A stretch of DNA of 33,445 nt from assembly GCA_029008005.1 (NCBI GenBank), contig JAQXIX010000033.1:1-33445 (forward strand), written 5' to 3'. The stretch is from Bacillota bacterium. GTDB lineage: Bacteria; Bacillota; Clostridia; Peptostreptococcales; Anaerovoracaceae. The notes beneath the pieces are model-generated. The model was not told the origin of the DNA and made no database searches. It worked only from the letters and a program-made list of their open reading frames with translations. Positions 15,107 through 24,051 of this stretch are shown here, piece by piece. Position 1 is the first letter of the stretch, and each line of letters starts with the position of its first letter. The position numbers were made by a program, and so were the translations under genes.

Positions 15107-18100
15107 TTTTCTTCTCCTGTTCAATAAATCGGTGAGAACAATTTCTCAGGGAATTCATAAGCTTCGGTGAAAAGGCACCGCATTCATCATTGAGTATCAT
15201 ATTCAGCGCTGTCTTCCGTTCATATGCATCTTTGTATGAACGCTTGTTTATCAGTGCGTCGAAGCAGTCTGCAACGGCAACAATCTGTGCTGAAATCGGA
15301 ATTTCGTCTCCTACGAGTCCGTCCGGATATCCGTTGCCGTCGTATTTTTCATGGTGCCATCTGCATATTTCCAGACTCGTATTGATATATTCGTCGTTCC
15401 AGTCGGACGGAGCCTTTTCTATTATCTTGCAGCCTTTGGCACAGTGGGTTTTCATTATTTCGAATTCACCCGGAGTAAGAGAGCTGTTTTTAAGAAGAAT
15501 CTCGTCCGGAATCATGATTTTGCCTACATCATGCAGAGAACTTGCTGCAGAAATCAGCTTTACCTTTTTCTCTGTCAGTCCGTACTCCGGCAGATCGTTC
15601 ATAACCTGTTCTGCGAGAATATATGTGAAGTCTTTTACTCTTTTAATATGTTCTCCGCTTTCAATATCACGAGCTTCCGTTATCTGACCGAACAAATCGA
15701 ATATTTCTTCGTTGATTCTGTTCAGCTTCTCGTTTTTCTCCAGTATTTCTCCCGTACGTTCCCTAACAATCTGTTCAAGCTGCTTCTGACGTTCTCTTTC
15801 GTCATTTATTTCTTCATCTGTGTTATGAAGACCGGCAACTATTCCTTTGAGATTGCCTTTTTCATCTTTATCGGCGACAAACTTCAGCTGGTAATGCTTA
15901 AGAGCCTCACCGATACACGCCCGGAAATTGATTATATACGAAGTTCCGTTTTCCAGAGCATTAACAACGTTATCCCGCGTTGACGCGTTCTTAAACAGTT
16001 TTTTATCCTCCGGATGTACTACCGCCTCACGGAGTATATCAAGCCTGTGGGAAAACTGCTTCTCGCATTTCCATCCGGGAACCGCTTTCTCCATAACGGG
16101 AGAAATGCGATAAATCTCCGAAATATCATCGAATTCCGATTCCTTCAAGGTGATGTACAATACCTCGTCATAATCACTTGCAAGTGCCGAAACCACTGCC
16201 AGTTTCTCTGCATTCTCGATTTCTTTTCTCTTTTTTCTGAGAATTTCTCCGTAAATAAAGGTCCCCAGAAACCGCAGTAAAGAAAAATCTCTGCTTTCCC
16301 TTCCGATGTCAGCGAGAGCCACAAATCCTGTCAGACTGCCGTTGTCAATAAACGGTACAGCTGCTACCAGACAGCGTTTGCCGTCTTCTGAATAAACAGA
16401 AACCTCTCCGTCCATTTTTAATTTTTCCGTCAGCTCTCTTTTGAATGTAATTTCTTTAATTATAAAATTCTCATCATGTTCTTGTTTAGATGTTTCCCAC
16501 TCGCACACTACATCAATTGTCTCTAGATTTTCATCGACACTGCATACGTACGCGCGAGCTGATTTATAGTAGCCTCCCACAACTGACAGCATTGCATTTA
16601 CCGATGTCTCAGGATCTGCTCCGCTGTTCATAAGATTAATGCACTGCCTTAAAATCAGATGAATTTCACGCTGCTTTTGCTGATAATTAAGCTCCTCGGA
16701 TCTGGCGTCCTCTACAGGTCCGAATGCAACAAGAATATTAACAGGTTCTCCGTCATGTTCGTCAAGCTTCTTGACAATGCACTTTTCCCACGGATCCTGT
16801 TCGTCTGTCGTCCTGTAAACAATTTCGTCAGGATAGCCATCCTTAACGTACTGCTTCAGTCGGTCTGCACTGCCTATGGCATTAAGAATGCCCCAGTCTT
16901 CAGGGTTAGTGAATTCTTCTTCGCAAGCCATTATTTCATCGTACTTGCCGGACATTCCCCAGTCAGCTCCGAATCCGCCTATTTTGTGAATACATCTGTA
17001 GTTGCCGGTCTTCGTATTAACTACATATGTCGAATAATATTCATCTAAAATCTTGCCGGAAGCAGCTGTTGACAGTATTTCTTCGTTGTTGTCCTTTATT
17101 CCGATAATACACTCGTGTACTGCCTTATCGCTGTTCAGTCTCGTAGCCGATACTTCGTAATATCTGAACCCTTCGGCATCCGGCACTCTGAAGGTTTCGG
17201 TGAAGGTTCTGTTCTCCGACAGCTTCCTCCTGATATTATCAATTGAAATTGCCTCCGTAATTCGAGACAGATCATCTTCAAGAACGTTACGTTCGGCAAA
17301 TAAGCGGAGTCTTTCGCTGTATCCCATTCTTTCCAGTTCCGTATCTTCAAGGAAAGCTTTTGTTTTCGGTCCGCTTTTTATTATATGAAGAATATCGTTA
17401 TCCAGATCGACCCTGAATACTGCAGTATACTTCTCAAGAAATGCGTTGTAGCTCAATCTCTCGCCGTCAGTCCTATGAAGCTTATCGACTGCGAACACAC
17501 ATGCCAGAAGAGAACTTCTGTCCTCATTATCCGCAAAGACAGTTCTAAGTCTGAACCATGCCGGGGTCCCGTCAACCATAAGGCGGTATTCCAGTTCAGA
17601 TGCACCTTTTTCTTCGATTTCTCTGACAATTCTATCTAAATTCAGGTATTCGGTCAGAAGAATCCAGTCCGGCTCATACACAATCGGTCTGCAAAGCTTC
17701 ATACTGCTCTCGAAGAAATTCTCCTTGCCGGTTTTCGGGAAGTTCAGTCTTCTTACATACTCTTCGTCATTAAACAGTGTTTTGTATTTCCCCGTTTCGA
17801 CATCGATAGCATACACCAGAATCGCATCATCATCCAGCTTGCCGATGATCTTCATCATTCTACGAAGAATATCTTCTTCAGTCCTTCTCTTTTCTTCTCT
17901 CTTCTTGCTGTTTATATTAATAAGGCCGAACAGTATTCCATCCGGGTCGTTTCTGTCCTGAACAAATTTAATTCTGTAATACAGAATTTCTCCTTCGGAA
18001 ACAATCCTGAAATCATGAAAATATATGCTGTTATTTCTCAGTTCACTTACGACTCTCTCTTTTTTCGTTGCCTCACGAAGCCGCTCCAGATCATCCTTAT

Positions 18101-19229
18101 GCACAATATCGGCAAAGAATCTTTTCATTTTTTCTGTATATGACAGAGAGCTGTCTATTTTATCCATATGTTTTCTAAGCCTGTCACCGGTCTGGAAACA
18201 TATGACTTCCTTGTCTTTCCTGCTGATATAACATGCATAATCCAGAGAACCGGACAGACCTGTTATTACTGCATTCTGCCTTTTGATTATCGAAATCTCT
18301 CTGCGGTGTGATGATAAAACAGTACAATCCGCCCGTTCATCATTAAGACTGTATATGCCTACCGTTCCGTCCTGGTTACTGCTTGTAAATTCATTTTCAA
18401 AAGCAACAGCGTTTTTTCTCAGCTTAGCTACATAAAGCTGTTTGTCTGCTTCTTCAAATGCAGCTCCCTTACTGCTGCTGTCGTAAGCACATCCGATACT
18501 GACACTTAAACTGAGCTCCGGAGCATCGGGAATTCTGATTTTAGCTATCGACTGTCTTATTGCATCCATCTTCCCGAGAAACACATCTCTCGGAATACTT
18601 GAAAAAGCAATAAGAAACTCGTCTCCTCCGAATCTGACGATCACATCGCTGTTTCTGGTATTTATCTGAATCTGCTTCACTATGGAGTTCAATGCCACAT
18701 CACCGGTCAGATGCCCATATGTATCATTAATTTCCTTAAAATCATCGATATCGACAATCGCCATTGCCGCTGAGGAATTAATTTCATTGTAGTGTTCTTC
18801 GAAATATCTCCTGTTAAGAGCACCTGTCAGAGGATCATTGTACAGCTGTTCCTGAAGGTCACTCATCAGACGGGCAAACTTCTTATCGTCATATGCTTCC
18901 GCCAGCACATTGTTCTCCATAAGGGAAATCGTTTCCAGAGAAAACGTTCTGTCTCCGATTTCCAGAGGGAAACAGATAACGTGATAAATATCTCCCTTGG
19001 AAACCTCAAACTTCTCGAGTCTCCTCTTTTGTCTGCAGGCTTTGTCTGAAACACAGTTATCACAAACCTGATCACGATGCCAGATCTTATGACAGGTTTC
19101 GTTTGTCAGCGAAATACTGCCGTCTTCATTTATTTTTACTATTCTCTTTGCCGCTGTATCGATAACTCTGACTATATCAAACAATTTGCCGAGTTCCGAT
19201 ATCAGGTTGAAGGCGTCTTTTCCTGTCAT
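15093..19229 (-). CDS. Bifunctional GGDEF / HD-GYP c-di-GMP protein with PAS and GAF domains
   Basis: A very large (1378 residues) cytoplasmic sensor with no membrane segment. In order: a Cys-rich PAS-like sensor (1-110; Cys at 46, 56, 59, 65 as CHKIWHRDQVCDNCVSDKAC); a GGDEF diguanylate cyclase (about 129-285) with intact GGDEF at 201-205 and an RxxD inhibitory site RNSD (192-195) five residues before it; a run of PAS-like segments (about 320-440, 450-580, 590-715, 725-840); a GAF-like domain (850-1000); another PAS (1010-1140); a coiled-coil linker; and a C-terminal HD-GYP phosphodiesterase (1175-1375) with HD at 1233-1234 and HHEKYDGNGYP at 1292-1302. It can thus potentially make and break c-di-GMP. 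AAAGGA precedes the ATG; promoter at 19255-19283. Confidence 0.92.
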   Translation of the reverse strand: MTGKDAFNLISELGKLFDIVRVIDTAAKRIVKINEDGSISLTNETCHKIWHRDQVCDNCVSDKACRQKRRLEKFEVSKGDIYHVICFPLEIGDRTFSLETISLMENNVLAEAYDDKKFARLMSDLQEQLYNDPLTGALNRRYFEEHYNEINSSAAMAIVDIDDFKEINDTYGHLTGDVALNSIVKQIQINTRNSDVIVRFGGDEFLIAFSSIPRDVFLGKMDAIRQSIAKIRIPDAPELSLSVSIGCAYDSSSKGAAFEEADKQLYVAKLRKNAVAFENEFTSSNQDGTVGIYSLNDERADCTVLSSHRREISIIKRQNAVITGLSGSLDYACYISRKDKEVICFQTGDRLRKHMDKIDSSLSYTEKMKRFFADIVHKDDLERLREATKKERVVSELRNNSIYFHDFRIVSEGEILYYRIKFVQDRNDPDGILFGLININSKKREEKRRTEEDILRRMMKIIGKLDDDAILVYAIDVETGKYKTLFNDEEYVRRLNFPKTGKENFFESSMKLCRPIVYEPDWILLTEYLNLDRIVREIEEKGASELEYRLMVDGTPAWFRLRTVFADNEDRSSLLACVFAVDKLHRTDGERLSYNAFLEKYTAVFRVDLDNDILHIIKSGPKTKAFLEDTELERMGYSERLRLFAERNVLEDDLSRITEAISIDNIRRKLSENRTFTETFRVPDAEGFRYYEVSATRLNSDKAVHECIIGIKDNNEEILSTAASGKILDEYYSTYVVNTKTGNYRCIHKIGGFGADWGMSGKYDEIMACEEEFTNPEDWGILNAIGSADRLKQYVKDGYPDEIVYRTTDEQDPWEKCIVKKLDEHDGEPVNILVAFGPVEDARSEELNYQQKQREIHLILRQCINLMNSGADPETSVNAMLSVVGGYYKSARAYVCSVDENLETIDVVCEWETSKQEHDENFIIKEITFKRELTEKLKMDGEVSVYSEDGKRCLVAAVPFIDNGSLTGFVALADIGRESRDFSLLRFLGTFIYGEILRKKRKEIENAEKLAVVSALASDYDEVLYITLKESEFDDISEIYRISPVMEKAVPGWKCEKQFSHRLDILREAVVHPEDKKLFKNASTRDNVVNALENGTSYIINFRACIGEALKHYQLKFVADKDEKGNLKGIVAGLHNTDEEINDERERQKQLEQIVRERTGEILEKNEKLNRINEEIFDLFGQITEARDIESGEHIKRVKDFTYILAEQVMNDLPEYGLTEKKVKLISAASSLHDVGKIMIPDEILLKNSSLTPGEFEIMKTHCAKGCKIIEKAPSDWNDEYINTSLEICRWHHEKYDGNGYPDGLVGDEIPISAQIVAVADCFDALINKRSYKDAYERKTALNMILNDECGAFSPKLMNSLRNCSHRFIEQEKKNGIQ

Positions 19230-19254
19230 AGCTTCTTATCCTTTCTGTTCATAC

Positions 19255-19283
19255 ATTTTACCATTCATCATAATAAAACACAA
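19255..19283 (-). promoter_or_regulatory. Promoter of the GGDEF/HD-GYP-DUF169 operon
   Basis: On the minus strand, TTGTGT (19278-19283), a 17-base spacer and TAAAAT (19255-19260), giving a start near 19248 and a leader of about 20 bases. It is back to back with the plus-strand promoter at 19288-19315. Confidence 0.5.
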
Positions 19284-19287
19284 AGGT

Positions 19288-19315
19288 TTGAATTATTAAT
19301 GCCTGATGTTATAAT
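19288..19315 (+). promoter_or_regulatory. Promoter of the Cys-rich membrane protein gene
   Basis: TTGAAT (19288-19293), a 16-base spacer and a consensus TATAAT (19310-19315) preceded by TGT, an extended -10. The start near 19322 leaves a leader of about 16 bases that begins just before AAGGAG (19327-19332). Confidence 0.65.
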
Positions 19316-19337
19316 TATCAGGTATTAAGGAGACATC

Positions 19338-20165
19338 ATGGCAAAATCATCAGACAGAAGTTCAAAAATGTTTATTATTTATTTTCTGCGGTTTATTGCT
19401 CGAGGGCTTATACTGCTGTCCGCAGTTTATCTCTATGTGTTTCACCGAAGCATGTTTATCTCGGTGCTGACAAATGAGTTTTTTCACCGGTTTACGCCTT
19501 TGCATGTAATCTGGTTTACCCTTATGCTCGGTATGATCGCACATCTTCTGCCAAATACGAAGATCACAATGAGCGGATTAAAATGCCAGCCCGTAACCTA
19601 CAGGGAGCCTGAAGACGGGTACGACAAACTGTCTCTCCTTGAATATGTTCAGGCGATGAATATCCGGGCGTGGCGAGTGCTTCTCATCTGGCTGTGTTTT
19701 AACGCTGTTTTCGGCATTCTGTGCCTGTCCGGTATTATTAGCAATGTCGAGCTGGTTATGCTGAGTCTGTGCTACTATGTGTGCGATCTCATATGTATGC
19801 TGTTTTTCTGTCCGTTTCAGAAATATATGATGGGAAATCGCTGCTGTGTAAACTGCAGAATATTTGACTGGGGTCATATGATGATGTATACTCCCATGAT
19901 TTTTATTCCCGGTTTTTTCAGCTGGAGTCTGCTGTTTACCGCCCTCTTCGTAATGATACGATGGGAGCTTGTATATGCCCGCCATCCCGAGCGTTTCTGG
20001 AGAGGTTCCAACGATTCGATCAGATGCGAAAACTGCAGTGACAGAATGTGCAGAATAAAGAAACCTCTCGTTTCCGAAATCGATAAAATAGCGTCCTCAA
20101 TGCCTCGCCCCGTTGATAAACTCGGTATCAGCGCCGAAGAGCTTGACAAAGAATTTGAGGAATGA
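19338..20165 (+). CDS. Conserved-looking polytopic membrane protein with C-terminal Cys cluster
   Basis: 275 residues, no family name recognised. Hydrophobic segments at about 12-33, 52-70, 113-135, 137-157 and 183-207 suggest five membrane spans, with N-terminus inside by the positive-inside rule. Striking features are CxxxxxxxxxCCVNC around the end of the fourth span (FFCPFQKYMMGNRCCVNCRIFDWGH) and a second cluster CENCSDRMC near residue 235, together a plausible metal or iron-sulfur binding set. The tail (PVDKLGISAEELDKEFEE) is soluble and acidic. The ATG at 19338 has AAGGAG at 19327-19332. Divergent from the GGDEF/HD-GYP gene with adjacent promoters, so co-regulation is plausible but unproven. 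Terminator at 20172. Confidence 0.7.
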   Translation: MAKSSDRSSKMFIIYFLRFIARGLILLSAVYLYVFHRSMFISVLTNEFFHRFTPLHVIWFTLMLGMIAHLLPNTKITMSGLKCQPVTYREPEDGYDKLSLLEYVQAMNIRAWRVLLIWLCFNAVFGILCLSGIISNVELVMLSLCYYVCDLICMLFFCPFQKYMMGNRCCVNCRIFDWGHMMMYTPMIFIPGFFSWSLLFTALFVMIRWELVYARHPERFWRGSNDSIRCENCSDRMCRIKKPLVSEIDKIASSMPRPVDKLGISAEELDKEFEE

Positions 20166-20171
20166 CAAAAG

Positions 20172-20197
20172 TGACGCCCTAAGGACGTCATTTTTTT
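20172..20197 (+). terminator. Terminator after the Cys-rich membrane protein gene
   Basis: TGACG-C-CC pairs with GG-A-CGTCA (20172-20179 with 20183-20190, one C-A mismatch) and is followed by seven T residues (20191-20197). The right arm includes the stop codon of the converging histidine kinase gene (20188-20190). Confidence 0.75.
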
Positions 20198-22713
20198 AAT
20201 GCTTTTGCCAGAACATCAAGGAGCATGTCCGTCTTAAATGGTTTAGCCACATGGTAATCCATACCTGCATCAAAGGCATTTCTCACATCTTCTTCCAAAG
20301 CATTTGCCGTCATAGCGATAACAGGAACTTTCGCCCGACTGTCCGGCATGCCACGGATGATTTTCGTGGCTTCATATCCGTTACGTCCGGGCATCTGAAT
20401 ATCCATCAGAATTGCGTCATAATATCCCGGCTCCGATTTTGACATCATATCCGTACACTGAACTCCGTCTGCGGCTCTTTCTATTAAAAAATCATATTCC
20501 TTAAGAAATTCGATTGCTATCTCCACATTTAGTTCATTGTCTTCCGCTAAAAGCAGCCTTTTGCCTCGGAAACAAGATTTGTCGTATTCCCACCCTTTTT
20601 CATGGGATTCGCCCTTCTCATTGTATTCCGCTATACGGTGCTCCAGACGTACGGTAACCTTCGTTCCTTCCCCCGGCTTGCTTTTCACATCTATGGTTCC
20701 ACCCATCATATCAACAAGTTTTTTGACAATATGCATGCCTATTCCCGTGCCTTTGACTTTAGAATCCGTGCTCGACCGTTCTCTTTCAAAGGCATCAAAA
20801 ACGCGAGACAGGAATTCTTCCGACATGCCTATTCCAGTATCCTCAATTGTCGATTCGAAAACTGCATATCCGGGGCCACTACCCGGCAGCTCCCTCAGCT
20901 TCATTGTTATTCTTCCTCCCGCAGGAGTATATTTAAATGCATTTTCAATAATATTCAGGAAGATTTCGCGTATCTTCGTTTCGTCGGCCATTATTATGTG
21001 ATGTTCTACCTCCGAGTCAATCTCCAGGGAGATATTCTTATTTTTAACGTGTGCCTCGAAAACGTTCATGACTGATTCAAGAACATCTCTTTCATCCAGC
21101 ATGGTTTCATTCAGAGTTTCTCTTCCGCTTTCGATTCCGGCAAGTTCCAGTATATTATTAATAAACGAAAGAAGAAAATCGCTTGAATCTTTTATCTTTT
21201 CAATATAGTCCTCTGCTTTTTCCCTGTTGTCCAGGTTTTTCTGCAGCAGCTCTGTATATCCTACGACTGCGTTCATAGGAGTCCTTATATCATGGGACAT
21301 ATTGAACAGAAAATCACTCTTGGCTCTGCTTGCCTTTTCGGCATCTTCAAGAGCCTTCTCGAGTATGGCACGCTGTTCTTCGTCGAGCCTGCGCAGCCGT
21401 TCTATTTCCATGTTCAGTTTTTCTTCATACTCAAGCCTTGTGTTTACAGTAGTAAATGTTGTTGCGTATGATACATCATCCTGCTCAATGAAATTCAGTA
21501 CTGTCATCAGCGGTCTGTGCTTTCCGTCACTGCTGCCTGTCGTTGAAAAGTACTCAAGAGTAACAGTATCACCTGCTTTATACTGTCTCAGCCTTTCCAG
21601 ATTTGCTTTACTGTGGATACCCTCAATACCCTCTACGTCTTTCATCTTTGACAGAATCTCTTTTTCCAGGTATTCGTCCCATTTATCGATAACATGAACT
21701 TCACGGATTTTTTCATTTTCCCGGATAAGACGAATCTGTGAATCTTCATCCAGATTAATTAACGCACATGTAACGAAATCAGGCGGCATTGAATTAAGAA
21801 AAATCTTATTTGCCCTGAGGGTTTTTCTGAGTTCCTCGTTATCATGAAGATTGCTTACATTTCTGAACAGAAAATGAATCAACGGATCGCCTTTGCTGCT
21901 CCTTCCGGAAAAAACATTTATCTCATACCATTCTTTGCGGCCGTCATTCATCCGAATCAGGAATTCATCTGTTCCCACATTCCCCGGCTTCCTGCAGCTG
22001 ATTTCAAGATTCTCTTTTGAAAGCAGGCGTTCTGCTCTTTTTCTGTACGCAGTGTCGGTTCTTTTGTAAAAATCTTTGTATACATCTTCATATTTGCTGT
22101 AACAGCTGAGATGTTCTCCGGTGCCGTCTTTTATATCTCCGGAAATAAAAGAAAACGTCCATGTATTTATGTCAACAGTCATGAAAAAACTGTACAAGGT
22201 TTTCGCCATATCCGAAATAACTTTTTCTCTGGCCGATATACTGCGCAGCTCATTCTGTATGTTCCTGTTCTTCTCATAGATGTTCGTAACATCCATGCAC
22301 ACACACATCATAACAAGTCTGCCGTCAGCATCGCGAACTACTTCTCCCTTGTCGATGACATATATACATGATCCGTCTTTTTTTAAGAATCTATAGGTGA
22401 CGTCGTATTTCTGCCCTTCATAATAATCCACACCGATTTCTTCATACAGTGCGGGAATATCTTCAGGAAAAACAGCATTTTCCACAAGACCTGAAGTGCT
22501 TGACTCAAATTCATCACGAGTTTCGTACCCAAGCATTTTAAGCATGTTGTGATTCACATAATACAGCGGAAGACCTTCCTCACAGTACACTCCAAGGGTA
22601 CCTATTCTCATGGCATCATAGTTTTCTATGAAATCCATACCATTACAATCGGAAGCACAATACGTCCGACCCCCCCCTTCACATTTTTTTACATTTTTGA
22701 TATATGAATCCAT
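20188..22713 (-). CDS. Hybrid sensor histidine kinase with receiver domain
   Basis: 841 residues, cytoplasmic (no membrane segment). In order: PAS (about 30-145), two further PAS-like sensor segments (175-290 and 300-425), a coiled coil (425-465), HisKA with the phospho-accepting His474 in NMSHDIRTPMNAV, HATPase with N-box Asn591 (NAFKYTP), G1 EDTGIGM (624-630) and G2 GTGIGMHIV (655-663), then a C-terminal receiver (717-838) with LLLAEDNE and phosphoacceptor Asp771 in MDIQMPGRNG, and conserved Thr and Lys later. All catalytic residues are present. The output must be a separate phosphotransfer protein and regulator, not found in this window. The ATG at 22713 has only a weak AAGAGAGA site. A G8 run lies in codons 12-15, see the separate entry. 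It stands alone in its operon. Confidence 0.93.
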   Translation of the reverse strand: MDSYIKNVKKCEGGGRTYCASDCNGMDFIENYDAMRIGTLGVYCEEGLPLYYVNHNMLKMLGYETRDEFESSTSGLVENAVFPEDIPALYEEIGVDYYEGQKYDVTYRFLKKDGSCIYVIDKGEVVRDADGRLVMMCVCMDVTNIYEKNRNIQNELRSISAREKVISDMAKTLYSFFMTVDINTWTFSFISGDIKDGTGEHLSCYSKYEDVYKDFYKRTDTAYRKRAERLLSKENLEISCRKPGNVGTDEFLIRMNDGRKEWYEINVFSGRSSKGDPLIHFLFRNVSNLHDNEELRKTLRANKIFLNSMPPDFVTCALINLDEDSQIRLIRENEKIREVHVIDKWDEYLEKEILSKMKDVEGIEGIHSKANLERLRQYKAGDTVTLEYFSTTGSSDGKHRPLMTVLNFIEQDDVSYATTFTTVNTRLEYEEKLNMEIERLRRLDEEQRAILEKALEDAEKASRAKSDFLFNMSHDIRTPMNAVVGYTELLQKNLDNREKAEDYIEKIKDSSDFLLSFINNILELAGIESGRETLNETMLDERDVLESVMNVFEAHVKNKNISLEIDSEVEHHIIMADETKIREIFLNIIENAFKYTPAGGRITMKLRELPGSGPGYAVFESTIEDTGIGMSEEFLSRVFDAFERERSSTDSKVKGTGIGMHIVKKLVDMMGGTIDVKSKPGEGTKVTVRLEHRIAEYNEKGESHEKGWEYDKSCFRGKRLLLAEDNELNVEIAIEFLKEYDFLIERAADGVQCTDMMSKSEPGYYDAILMDIQMPGRNGYEATKIIRGMPDSRAKVPVIAMTANALEEDVRNAFDAGMDYHVAKPFKTDMLLDVLAKALKK
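22670..22677 (-). repeat. G8 homopolymer near the start of the histidine kinase gene
   Basis: Eight consecutive G on the coding strand fall in codons 12-15 (GAA GGG GGG GGT CGG). A change of one base by slippage would shift the frame before the first PAS domain. In-frame ATGs at codons 26 and 35 lie downstream but lack good ribosome binding sites, so slippage should switch the gene largely off. Confidence 0.6.
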
Positions 22714-22742
22714 ACTGTCTCTCTTGTTATTTCCTTATCCCA

Positions 22743-22748
22743 ATTATA
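22743..22748 (-). promoter_or_regulatory. -10 box of the hybrid kinase gene
   Basis: A consensus TATAAT on the minus strand, with only a weak -35 match upstream, puts the start near 22736 and a leader of about 22 bases. A perfect TTGACA at 22788-22793 lies farther up without a matching -10. Nothing else is seen in the 22714-22853 gap. Confidence 0.4.
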
Positions 22749-22853
22749 ATTTATCTTGTGAAAAACCAAACCAATTCTATCACTTTATGTCAATAATCTC
22801 AATTCAAACTTTTGCGAAAATTCCTAAAAAGTAATATAAGGCTGCAATTCATA

Positions 22854-23264
22854 CTATTTTATTACCTGATATTCAACCTCATTAGGGTCAAATGACAATG
22901 CATCCGTTCTTCTCAGCTTCTTGTCAAAGTAAAGCTTGGCCTCTTCTCCGTTTTTCCAGTTTGCTGCAGCGATCTCGAAAGAATCAACGAATTTCTCACG
23001 CCTTACTACGCTAACCTTCATTGCTATAAATCTGAAATCCAATCCGGAAGTGTTTTTAAACTGGAAATACTGCCTTTTCTTACGGCCTTTTTTCTCTGTG
23101 TACACTTTGTCGTTTGTCACACACTGTTCTTCAATCCATTTGCTTACTCTCTTAAACTCCGAAATTGAACTTTCGTACATAAGCACATCGGCTAATGATG
23201 CGCCTTCACGACCGATTGCCTCAATGCGACTCTTTAAGTGCGCCAGTCTTTCTCTTATTTTCAT
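22854..23264 (-). CDS. Hypothetical protein, 136 residues
   Basis: The start at 23264 (MKIRERLAHLKSRIEAIGREG) is chosen because AAAGGAGG lies 6 bases upstream; the longer frame from 23288 has no site. The first 50 residues look like a helical, amphipathic or HTH-like region (SLADVLMYESSISEFKRVSKWIEE), and a basic middle (KVYTEKKGRKKRQYFQFKN) precedes a beta-rich end with the short acidic tail NEVEYQVIK. It is soluble, with no signal peptide. I do not recognise the family. Last in the xth-MFS-TauE operon, 33 bases after the TauE-like gene. Confidence 0.65.
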   Translation of the reverse strand: MKIRERLAHLKSRIEAIGREGASLADVLMYESSISEFKRVSKWIEEQCVTNDKVYTEKKGRKKRQYFQFKNTSGLDFRFIAMKVSVVRREKFVDSFEIAAANWKNGEEAKLYFDKKLRRTDALSFDPNEVEYQVIK

Positions 23265-23297
23265 AGTATCCTCCTTTATCATAACCACCTGAAACAG

Positions 23298-24050
23298 TTA
23301 AAAGAAAAAGTCTTTCACCAGTTTAATAAAAAGCAGCGTAAGTATGCAGTAATACATAGGACGTACGAATCTGGCGCCCTTCGTAATGGCCAGCGATGCC
23401 CCCACATAATTGCCTATTACGTATGACGGAACCGCCACCAGCACGTACAGCCAGTTTACGCACTTTGAAAAAGCGTATGTAATACTTGAAACAAAGCTTA
23501 CAAACATAGTTACGAAACGAGTATTGCCATTGGCCGTAACTAGATCGTATTTCAGGAATGCCGCAAAAGCAAGCATATAAAATGTTCCGCTTGCCGGTCC
23601 GTAAAAGGCATGATATGTTCCTACTACAAAGCCTATAACGGCAGACAGCACAAACATCCTGCGCCGTGACACTTCTCCCGATTTATTCTCCGCGCCCACA
23701 TCAGGCTTTAGTATTGAGAAAACCGTAAGCAGCGGTATCAGAACAAGTAGAAGAATCTGAAGATAACTTTCAGGTATCAGCATATTAAGCCTTGCTCCTG
23801 CGAATCCTCCTACAAGTCCGAAGGGAACTGCATATAAAGCATTTCTTACATCAATCTTCCCGCTCCTGTGAAATTTAACAACCGATGTTATTATTCCCGG
23901 AAATACCGATGTCTGATTGGTTCCCACTGCAATGTGAGCCGGAACACCTATTGCGAAGAGTACCGGAAGTGTAATCAGACCGCCGCCTCCACAGACAGCA
24001 TCGACAATACCTCCTACAAAGTAAGCCAAAATAACCAATATAATTTTCAT
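23298..24050 (-). CDS. Sulfite exporter TauE/SafE family permease
   Basis: About 250 residues with roughly eight membrane helices in two homologous halves, normal for TauE/SafE (DUF81) proteins, which move organosulfur anions such as sulfite or sulfoacetate. The N-terminal half carries the family's GGIVDAVCGGGGLITLPVL and AVGTNQ; the C-terminal half has GFVVGTYHAFYGPASGTF and ATNGNTRF. The true start is most likely the second ATG at 24050 (MKIILVILAYFVGG), which follows the MFS stop by one base and has GGGAAG upstream. The substrate is not resolvable. The overlapping or touching gene ends indicate a single transcript with the MFS exporter gene. Confidence 0.9.
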   Translation of the reverse strand: MKIILVILAYFVGGIVDAVCGGGGLITLPVLFAIGVPAHIAVGTNQTSVFPGIITSVVKFHRSGKIDVRNALYAVPFGLVGGFAGARLNMLIPESYLQILLLVLIPLLTVFSILKPDVGAENKSGEVSRRRMFVLSAVIGFVVGTYHAFYGPASGTFYMLAFAAFLKYDLVTANGNTRFVTMFVSFVSSITYAFSKCVNWLYVLVAVPSYVIGNYVGASLAITKGARFVRPMYYCILTLLFIKLVKDFFF

Positions 24051-24051
24051 T

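Noticed and set aside
19230-19337. c-di-GMP riboswitch upstream of the GGDEF/HD-GYP gene or the membrane protein gene
   Set aside because: The leaders are too short (about 16-20 bases) and lack the GEMM core; none was seen elsewhere in the window either.
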